Below the pieces are notes generated by a model. That model had not been told where the DNA came from. It saw nothing but the letters and a program-made list of their open reading frames with translations, and ran no database searches. Position numbers and translations under genes: made by a program. From Streptomyces flaveolus (lineage in GTDB: Bacteria; Actinomycetota; Actinomycetes; Streptomycetales; Streptomycetaceae), in the NCBI RefSeq assembly GCF_014648815.1, contig NZ_BMRV01000001.1:1-64000 (forward strand): a DNA stretch of 64,000 bases. Reading direction: 5' to 3'. Position 1 is the first letter of the stretch. Every line of letters starts with the position of its first letter. Below are positions 57,848 through 64,000 of the stretch, in pieces.

Positions 57848-58204
57848 TCAGCCGTCCGCCGCGCGGGCGGCGGCGACCGCCGCGAACAGCTCCCACCCGT
57901 CCAGCTCCGCGGACCGGCCGAGCAGACCCCGTCGGCCCGCCTCGTCGACGAAGGCCCGTACGACACCGGGTTCGTGCAGGTTGAGCGACTCGTCCCCCAC
58001 GGCCACGCAGCCCGAGGGCAGGAACCCGTCGGGGACGAACCGGCCCTCGCCGCCCCGGAACAGCAGGCGGGTCCGCGTCCCGTCCCGGGACAGGGTGAGC
58101 ACCTCCTGGCAGGGTTCCGTGACGCTGTGCCGGTGACGCACCGACCACACGTAGGTGGTGGTCTCGTCCACGACGAGCCTTCTGAGCCGGCGTCCGCTGC
58201 GCAT
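57848..58204 (-). CDS. Conserved hypothetical protein
   Basis: 118 residues: RSGRRLRRLVVDETTTYVWS, GFLPSGCVAVGDESLNLHEP and a helical end ELFAAVAAARAADG. I do not recognise the family. ATG 58204 is chosen because TACCGT ends six bases upstream on the minus strand; a longer frame would overlap the next gene. It is convergent with rsmE with 9 bases between the stops. Confidence 0.65.
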   Translation of the reverse strand: MRSGRRLRRLVVDETTTYVWSVRHRHSVTEPCQEVLTLSRDGTRTRLLFRGGEGRFVPDGFLPSGCVAVGDESLNLHEPGVVRAFVDEAGRRGLLGRSAELDGWELFAAVAAARAADG

Positions 58205-58275
58205 CCGCCCACGGTAGTGAGGAGTGGCCGTATGCGCCCTACCGCGAGCCCCGCACCGGTGGCAGGCTGCCCTCC

Positions 58276-58836
58276 ATGGGGGCATTGAGGCGGATTTGGC
58301 GTATCCCGAACATCGTGAGCATCCCGAGGACGCGGGGCGGCCGGCGCGTGGTGCCGGTGGCCGTCGGCGCCGTGGTCGCCGTCGGCGGACTCGTCGCCTG
58401 CGACCCGGGCGGACTCAGCTCCGCGTCCGTGGCGTACACGACCGACCAGACCGTGACCCGTGAACTCGACCGGCGTGACGCCGGGGTGCGGTGGCTCACC
58501 TGCACCGCCTCCTTCGAGGGCGACGGCGCCACCGCGTCGGCGGGCGAGGACACCGTCGCCTCGGTCGACTGCGAGGGCAAGACGGACGACGGTAAGGACA
58601 TCACCGTCCACGGCAAGGTCACCCGCGTCGTCAACGGCGCCTGCGTGCGCGGCGACCTGACGGCCGAGGTGGGCGGCAAGGAGTGGTTCCGCGTCAAGGG
58701 ACTGGGGAACTGCGACGCCAGGACCACCCCGCCCGCGAACCGGCCCACCCAGGACCGGCCGGGCCCCACGGTCACCGTCACCCGGACCATCTGGTGCCCG
58801 GACGATCCGCACTGCCGGCCGGTGGAGGGCAAGTAG
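58276..58836 (+). CDS. Putative lipoprotein
   Basis: 186 residues. A basic N terminus (RRIWRIPNI, RTRGGRR) is followed by a hydrophobic stretch and the lipobox-like LVAC at about residues 39-42, so it should be exported and lipidated. The mature domain has spaced cysteines (LTCTAS, VDCEGK, GACVRG, GNCDAR), suggesting disulfides, then a Pro/Thr tail with a last CPDDPHC. The beta-rich body resembles the DUF4333 lipoproteins of actinobacteria, but this is a guess. Function unknown. Confidence 0.7.
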   Translation: MGALRRIWRIPNIVSIPRTRGGRRVVPVAVGAVVAVGGLVACDPGGLSSASVAYTTDQTVTRELDRRDAGVRWLTCTASFEGDGATASAGEDTVASVDCEGKTDDGKDITVHGKVTRVVNGACVRGDLTAEVGGKEWFRVKGLGNCDARTTPPANRPTQDRPGPTVTVTRTIWCPDDPHCRPVEGK

Positions 58837-58930
58837 CCCGCCCGGCACCGCCGTCGCCCTCCCGTGCGCCTGGGCGGGAAGTGATCCGAACCCCTGTCGA
58901 TCGACCCCCGCCCCTGCATAGGCTGTGCGG

Positions 58931-61900
58931 GTGACTCAGCCCGCAGCGCCTGCCTACCTCCGCTTTCCGCACCCGCACGGCGAGTTGGTCGCCTTCACCG
59001 CCGAGGACGACGTGTGGCTCGCCCCGCTCGACGGCGGCCGGGCCTGGCGGGTCAGCGCCGACAACGTGCCGGTGAACCACCCGCGCATCTCGCCCGACGG
59101 CACCACCGTCGCCTGGACGTCCACCCGCGACGGCGCCCCCGAGGTGCACATCGCCCCCGTCGACGGCGGCCCGGCGAAACGCCTCACGCACTGGGGCAGC
59201 CCGAGGACCCAGGTGCGCGGCTGGACCCCGGAAGGACAGGTCCTCGCCCTCAGCACCTACGGCGAGGCGAGCCTGCGCCGCAGCTGGGCCCGCGCCGTCC
59301 CGCTGGACGGCGGACCCGCCGCCACCCTGCCGTACGGGCCCGTCGGCGACGTCGCGTACGGCCCGCACACCGTGCTGCTGTCCGCGCCGATGGGCCGCGA
59401 GGCCGCCTGGTGGAAGCGGTACCGGGGCGGCACGGCGGGCAAGCTGTGGATCGACGCCGAGGACGACGGCGAGTTCGTCCGGCTGCACAGCGACCTCGAC
59501 GGCAACATCGAGTACCCGTTCTGGGCCGGCGAGCGGATCGCCTTCCTCTCCGACCACGAGGGCACCGGCGCCCTCTACTCCTCCCTCGCCGACGGCTCCG
59601 ACCTGCGCCGGCACACCCCCCTCGACGGCTTCTACGCCCGGCACGCCGCGACCGACGGCGCCCGCGTCGTCTACTCGTCCGCCGGTGAACTGTGGACGCT
59701 GGACGACCTGGACGGCGCCGAGCCGCGCCGGCTCGACATCCGGCTCGGCGGTTCGCGCGCCGACCTCCAGGCCTACCCGGTCAACGCCGCCCGCTGGTTC
59801 GGCTCCGGGTCCCCCGACCACACCGCCCGCGGCAGCGCCGTCGCGGTGCGCGGCGGCGTCCACTGGGTCACCCACCGCTCCGGTCCGGCCCGCGCCCTCG
59901 CGGCGACGCCCGGCGTACGCACCCGACTGCCGCGCACCTTCCGCGCCGACGGCGAGGAGTGGGTGGTGTGGGTGACGGACGCCGAGGGCGACGACGCCCT
60001 GGAGTTCGCGCCGGCCACCGGCCTCGCGCCCGGCGCCACGCCGCGCCGCCTCGCCGCCGGACAGCTCGGCCGGGTCCTGGGCCTGGCCATGGCACCCGAC
60101 GGCAGCCGGGCCGCCGTCGCCTCGCACGACGGGCGTGTCCTGCTCGTCGAGCGCGAGACCGGAGAGGTCCGCGAGGTCGACCGCAGCGACAACGGCGACG
60201 CCTCCGGCCTCGTCTTCTCGCCCGACTCCGCCTGGCTCGCCTGGTCCCACCCCGGCCCCGACCCGCTGCGCCAGCTCAAACTCGCCAACACCACCGACCT
60301 GTCGGTGAGCGAGGCGACCCCGCTGCGCTTCCGGGACTACTCGCCCGCCTTCACCCTGGACGGCAAGCACCTCGCCTTCCTCTCCACCCGCTCCTTCGAC
60401 CCGGTCTACGACGAGCACGTCTTCGACCTGGCCTTCGTCGAGGGCGCCCGCCCGTACCTGATCACGCTGGCCGCGACCACCCCGTCGCCCTTCGGCCCGC
60501 AGCGCCACGGCCGACCCTTCGAGACCCCGGACCGCGAGGAGACCCCCGACAGCGAGGGCACCCCGACCACCCGGATCGACATCGAGGGCCTCGCCGACCG
60601 CATCGTGCCCTTCCCGGTGGAGGCCGCCCGCTACTCCCGGCTGCGCGCCGCCAAGGACGGCGTCCTGTGGCTGCGCCACCCGGTCATCGGCGTCCTCGGC
60701 GCCTCCCGCGCCAACCCGGACGACCCCGATCCGCACACCGAGCTGGAGCGCTACGACCTCGCCCAGCAGCGCGTCGAGCACCTCGCGGGCGACGCCGACC
60801 ACTACGAGGTCAGCGGCGACGGCAAGCGGGTGCTGCTGTGGACCGACGGACGGCTCAAGGTCGTCCCCAGCGACCGGCGGGCCTCCGGCGACGAGGACAG
60901 CGACACCAACATCACCGTCGACCTGGGCCGGGTCCGGCAGACCGTCGAACCGGCCGCCGAGTGGCGCCAGATGTTCGACGAGACCGGCCGCATCATGCGG
61001 GACAACTTCTGGCGGCCCGACATGAACGGCGTCGACTGGGACGGCGTCCTCGACCGCTACCGCCCCGTCCTGGACCGCCTCGCCACCCACGACGACCTGG
61101 TCGACCTCCTGTGGGAGGTGCACGGCGAGCTCGGCACCTCGCACGCCTACGTCACCCCGCGCGGCGGCCACGGCGGCGGCGCCCGGCAGGGCCTGCTCGG
61201 CGCCGACCTCTCCCGCCACGAGGACGGCACCTGGCGCATCGACCGCGTCCTGCCCTCGGAGACCTCCGACCCCCAGGCCCGCTCCCCGCTCGCCGCGCCC
61301 GGCGTCGCGGTGCGCGCCGGTGACGCGATCGTCGCGGTCGCCGGACAGCCCGTCGACCCGGTCACCGGGCCAGGGCCGCTGCTCGTCGGCACGGCCGGCA
61401 AGCCGGTCGAGCTGACCGTCTCCCCGGCCGGCGGCGGCGAGCTGCGGCACGCCGTCGTCGTCCCCCTCGCCGACGAGGAGCCCCTGCGCTACCACGCCTG
61501 GGTCGCCGACCGCCGCGCCCACGTCCACGAGAGGTCCGGCGGCCGGCTCGGCTACCTCCACGTGCCCGACATGGTCGGCTCCGGCTGGGCCCAGCTCCAC
61601 CGCGACCTGCGCGTCGAGGTGGCCCGGGAGGGCCTGGTCGTCGACGTGCGCGAGAACCGCGGCGGACACACCTCCCAGCTCGTCGTGGAGAAGCTGGCCC
61701 GGCGCATCGTCGGCTGGGACCTGCCGCGCGGCATGCGGCCGTCCAGCTATCCGCAGGACGCGCCCCGCGGCCCGGTCGTCGCCGTCGCCAACGAGTTCTC
61801 CGGCTCCGACGGCGACATCGTGAACGCAGCGATCAAGGCGCTCGGCATCGGGCCGGTCGTCGGCACCCGCACCTGGGGCGGCGTCGTCGGCATCGACAGC

Positions 61901-62128
61901 CGCTACCGGCTGGTCGACGGGACGCTGATCACGCAGCCGAAGTACGCGTTCTGGCTGGAGGGGTACGGGTGGGGCGTGGAGAACCACGGCGTCGACCCGG
62001 ACGTGGAGGTTCCGCAGCGCCCGCAGGATCACGCGGCGGGGCGCGACCCCCAGCTGGACGAGGCCATCCGACTGGCACTGGAGGCGCTGGAGGCGACACC
62101 GGCGAAGACACCCCCGACTCTGCCGTAG
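58931..62128 (+). CDS. Tricorn protease homologue
   Basis: 1065 residues. Residues ~1-330 and ~330-680 form two beta-propellers (repeats such as RISPDGTTVAWTS, LVFSPDSAWLAWS). Core C1 carries the catalytic Ser-His in GELGTSHAYVTPR near residue 740; a PDZ domain (GVAVRAGDAIVAVAGQPVD) follows; core C2 holds the nucleophile in NEFSGSDGDI and the specificity/catalytic acid in GYGWGVENHGVDPD. Tricorn degrades peptides from the proteasome, which Streptomyces also has. TAGGCT ends six bases before GTG 58931 (leaderless). No signal peptide, so cytoplasmic. Confidence 0.94.
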   Translation: MTQPAAPAYLRFPHPHGELVAFTAEDDVWLAPLDGGRAWRVSADNVPVNHPRISPDGTTVAWTSTRDGAPEVHIAPVDGGPAKRLTHWGSPRTQVRGWTPEGQVLALSTYGEASLRRSWARAVPLDGGPAATLPYGPVGDVAYGPHTVLLSAPMGREAAWWKRYRGGTAGKLWIDAEDDGEFVRLHSDLDGNIEYPFWAGERIAFLSDHEGTGALYSSLADGSDLRRHTPLDGFYARHAATDGARVVYSSAGELWTLDDLDGAEPRRLDIRLGGSRADLQAYPVNAARWFGSGSPDHTARGSAVAVRGGVHWVTHRSGPARALAATPGVRTRLPRTFRADGEEWVVWVTDAEGDDALEFAPATGLAPGATPRRLAAGQLGRVLGLAMAPDGSRAAVASHDGRVLLVERETGEVREVDRSDNGDASGLVFSPDSAWLAWSHPGPDPLRQLKLANTTDLSVSEATPLRFRDYSPAFTLDGKHLAFLSTRSFDPVYDEHVFDLAFVEGARPYLITLAATTPSPFGPQRHGRPFETPDREETPDSEGTPTTRIDIEGLADRIVPFPVEAARYSRLRAAKDGVLWLRHPVIGVLGASRANPDDPDPHTELERYDLAQQRVEHLAGDADHYEVSGDGKRVLLWTDGRLKVVPSDRRASGDEDSDTNITVDLGRVRQTVEPAAEWRQMFDETGRIMRDNFWRPDMNGVDWDGVLDRYRPVLDRLATHDDLVDLLWEVHGELGTSHAYVTPRGGHGGGARQGLLGADLSRHEDGTWRIDRVLPSETSDPQARSPLAAPGVAVRAGDAIVAVAGQPVDPVTGPGPLLVGTAGKPVELTVSPAGGGELRHAVVVPLADEEPLRYHAWVADRRAHVHERSGGRLGYLHVPDMVGSGWAQLHRDLRVEVAREGLVVDVRENRGGHTSQLVVEKLARRIVGWDLPRGMRPSSYPQDAPRGPVVAVANEFSGSDGDIVNAAIKALGIGPVVGTRTWGGVVGIDSRYRLVDGTLITQPKYAFWLEGYGWGVENHGVDPDVEVPQRPQDHAAGRDPQLDEAIRLALEALEATPAKTPPTLP

Positions 62129-62244
62129 CCGCTGGCGCTCGCAGCCGTCGTAGCTGCGGGCAGTCGTGCCGCCCCAGGCGGCGCGGTTGCCCGCGGCTTG
62201 ACGGATAGCATGCCCCCAGAAGATCACCACCGTAAGGAGCGCCC

Positions 62245-62598
62245 ATGCCCGGCGAGCCACAGGACGACTGCCTGTTCTGCAAGATCGTCGCGGGTCACAT
62301 CCCGGCGACGATCGTCCGCGAGACGGACACCACCGTCGCGTTCCGCGACATAAACCCCCAGGCACCCACCCACGTCCTGGTGATCCCCAAGGCGCACTAC
62401 CGGGACGCCGCCGCCCTCGCCGCCGGCGCCCCGGAACTCGCCGCGGACGTGCTGCGCGAGACCCGGGCCGTCGCCGACGACGAGAAGCTGGACAGCTACC
62501 GCATCGTCTTCAACACCGGCACCGGCGCCGGCCAGACCGTCTGGCACGCCCACGCCCACGTCCTCGGCGGCCGCGGCCTCGAATGGCCCCCCGGATAA
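62245..62598 (+). CDS. HIT family nucleotide hydrolase
   Basis: 117 residues of the HINT branch: CLFCKIVAGHIPA at the N terminus, FRDINPQAPTHVLVIPKAHY, FNTGTGAGQTVWHAHAHVLGG with the catalytic histidine triad. AAGGAG precedes ATG 62245. HINT proteins hydrolyse adenosine phosphoramidates; the cellular role is open. RNase Z begins 16 bases downstream. Confidence 0.94.
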   Translation: MPGEPQDDCLFCKIVAGHIPATIVRETDTTVAFRDINPQAPTHVLVIPKAHYRDAAALAAGAPELAADVLRETRAVADDEKLDSYRIVFNTGTGAGQTVWHAHAHVLGGRGLEWPPG

Positions 62599-62613
62599 CC
62601 CGGCGCGACCACG

Positions 62614-63519
62614 ATGTCCGTACGTGAACTCGTCGTCCTCGGCACCGCCAGTCAGGTACCGACGCGGCACCGCAACCACAACGGCTACCTGCTGCGCTGG
62701 GACGGCGAGGGCATCCTGTTCGACCCCGGCGAGGGCACGCAGCGCCAGATGCTGCGCGCCGGGGTCGCCGCCCACGACCTGAACCGGATCTGCGTCACGC
62801 ACTTCCACGGCGACCACAGCCTCGGTCTCGCCGGCGTCATCCAGCGCATCAACCTGGACCGCGTCCCGCACGAGGTCACCGCCCACTACCCGCGCTCCGG
62901 GCAGCGCTTCTTCGACCGCCTGCGGTACGCCACCGCCTACCGCGAGACGGTCGCCCTCACCGAGGCGCCGGTCGACGCGGACGGGCCCCTTGCGGTCACC
63001 CCCGCCTACACGCTGGACGCCCGCAGGCTCTCGCACCCCGTCGAGTCGTACGGCTACCGGCTCACCGAACCCGACGGCCTGCGCATGCTGCCCGAGCGTC
63101 TGGCCGCGCACGGCATCAAGGGCCCCGACGTGGGCCGCATCCAGCGCGAGGGCGCGCTGAACGGCGTATCGCTGGACGAGGTCAGCGAGGTCCGCCGCGG
63201 CCAGCGGTTCGCGTTCGTCATGGACACCCGGCTCTGCGCGGGGGTGCACGAGCTGGCCGAGGGCTGTGACCTGCTGGTCATCGAGTCGACGTTCCTCGAC
63301 GAGGACGAGGAGCTGGCCTCCGACCACGGCCACCTCACCGCCGGGCAGGCGGCTCGGGTCGCCCGGGATGCGGGCGTACGGCACCTGGTCCTCACCCACT
63401 TCAGTCAGCGCTATGCGGACCCGGAGGAGTTCGAACGGCAGGCACGGGCCGCCGGTTACGACGGTGAGCTGACCGTGGCCCACGACCTACTGAGAGTCCC
63501 GGTTCCGAAACGTCGGTGA
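62614..63519 (+). CDS. rnz: Ribonuclease Z / MBL-fold hydrolase
   Basis: 301 residues: [33 protein letters not shown] segment ([14 protein letters not shown]), the zinc motif [29 protein letters not shown] and LTHFSQRYA. This is the tRNA 3'-processing endonuclease family. The order HIT-rnz-deaminase suggests one transcript, with start spacings of 15 and 20 bases. ATG 62614 has no strong ribosome site. Confidence 0.92.
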   Translation: MSVRELVVLGTASQVPTRHRNHNGYLLRWDGEGILFDPGEGTQRQMLRAGVAAHDLNRICVTHFHGDHSLGLAGVIQRINLDRVPHEVTAHYPRSGQRFFDRLRYATAYRETVALTEAPVDADGPLAVTPAYTLDARRLSHPVESYGYRLTEPDGLRMLPERLAAHGIKGPDVGRIQREGALNGVSLDEVSEVRRGQRFAFVMDTRLCAGVHELAEGCDLLVIESTFLDEDEELASDHGHLTAGQAARVARDAGVRHLVLTHFSQRYADPEEFERQARAAGYDGELTVAHDLLRVPVPKRR

Positions 63520-63539
63520 AACCGCCGTACCATGCTCTG

Positions 63540-64000
63540 ATGCCCCTGCCCATAGCTGAACTGCACCTCCATATCGAAGGCACCCTGGAGCCGGAGCTGG
63601 CCTTCGAGCTGGCCGCCCGCAACGGTGTCGCCCTGCCCTACGCGGACACGGACGCCCTGCGCGAGGCGTACCGGTTCGAGGACCTCCAGTCCTTCCTGAA
63701 CCTGTACTACGAGCTCATGGCCGTCCTGCGCACCGAGCGGGACTTCGAGGACCTCGCGAACGCCTACCTGGCCCGCGCCGCCGCGCAGGGCGTACGGCAC
63801 GCGGAGATCTTCTTCGACCCGCAGGCGCACCTCGCCCGGGGCGTGGAGATGGGCACGGTCGTGGAGGGCCTGTGGCGTGCGCTGGGCCGCAGCCGGGAGA
63901 ACCACGGCGTCTCCACCCGGCTGATCATGTGCTTCCTGCGCGACGATTCCGCCGAGTCGGCCCTGGAGACCCTCCACGAGGCGAAGCCGTACCTGGACCG
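63540..64000 (+). CDS. Adenine/adenosine deaminase, N-terminal part (runs off window)
   Basis: 153 codons are visible. The metal-binding HxH is in AELHLHIEGTLEPELAFEL; further on FLNLYYELMAVLRTERDF and VRHAEIFFDPQAH. The EGTLEPE form, instead of the DGxL of adenosine deaminases, matches the adenine deaminase branch (yeast Aah1 type), so adenine is the likelier substrate. TACCAT ends six bases before ATG 63540, consistent with a leaderless mRNA. The C terminus and remaining ligands lie outside. Confidence 0.85.
   Translation, partial: MPLPIAELHLHIEGTLEPELAFELAARNGVALPYADTDALREAYRFEDLQSFLNLYYELMAVLRTERDFEDLANAYLARAAAQGVRHAEIFFDPQAHLARGVEMGTVVEGLWRALGRSRENHGVSTRLIMCFLRDDSAESALETLHEAKPYLD

Noticed and set aside
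58778..62365. Long antisense open frame over the tricorn gene
   Set aside because: Same cause; it has no recognisable motif and no ribosome site, while the sense frame has full tricorn domains.

Overview
The window reads as core chromosome of a Streptomyces species. Base composition is very GC-rich with GC-biased third codon positions, GTG starts are common, and the gene order (rne-rplU-rpmA-obg, proB/proA, nadD-LCP-rsfS, leuS, comEA-comEC-holA, rpsT/lepA, hemW, hrcA-dnaJ, rsmE) is the housekeeping order I know from Streptomyces coelicolor. I see no prophage, insertion sequence, CRISPR array or antibiotic cluster. Everything below was read from the sequence by eye; no search was run.

Layout. 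1-2372: end of an FG-GAP repeat protein, a protein built of 49-residue repeats, and a TIGR03936/DUF2344 protein. 2648-9224: RNase E/G, ribosomal proteins L21 and L27, Obg GTPase. 9346-15629 (minus strand): three glycosyltransferase genes, two of them GT2-TagF fusions, probably for a wall glycopolymer. 15960-20319: galE, proB, a hypothetical gene, proA. 20451-26454: two related single-pass membrane proteins, an M48 protease, two tiny membrane proteins, nadD and an LCP-type glycopolymer transferase resembling PdtA. 26539-28657: rsfS, a histidine phosphatase, and two identical tRNA-Ala(GGC) genes flanking two zinc-ribbon proteins. 28713-31561 (minus strand): a b-type cytochrome-like membrane protein and a NuoF-ferredoxin fusion. 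31892-34959: leuS behind a leucine leader peptide and attenuator. 35110-43429: a coiled-coil membrane protein, DegV, ComEA, ComEC, an arylamine N-acetyltransferase, a small protein, HolA and a SnoaL-like protein. 43613-51633: rpsT, lepA, fadD, a SpoIIE-type phosphatase and hemW. 51835-57838: DUF3097, an MBL hydrolase, CIRCE-hrcA-dnaJ, a nitronate monooxygenase and rsmE. 57848-64000: a hypothetical gene, a lipoprotein, a tricorn protease, a HIT protein, RNase Z and the start of an adenine/adenosine deaminase.

Links between regions. The glycosyl/glycerophosphotransferase genes and galE could supply a wall polymer that the LCP protein ligates to peptidoglycan. rne, rplU, rpmA, obg, rsfS, leuS, lepA, rpsT, rsmE and both tRNAs serve ribosome assembly and translation. 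Signals that go beyond ordinary annotation are: a leucine attenuator ahead of leuS; a shared ACTCGCGAGT palindrome in front of fadD and of the cytochrome/NuoF pair; the paired SVVFDE-motif membrane proteins; many genes whose -10 box lies about 6 bases before the start codon (leaderless transcripts); a CIRCE operator at hrcA; and a duplicated dnaJ 3' end.
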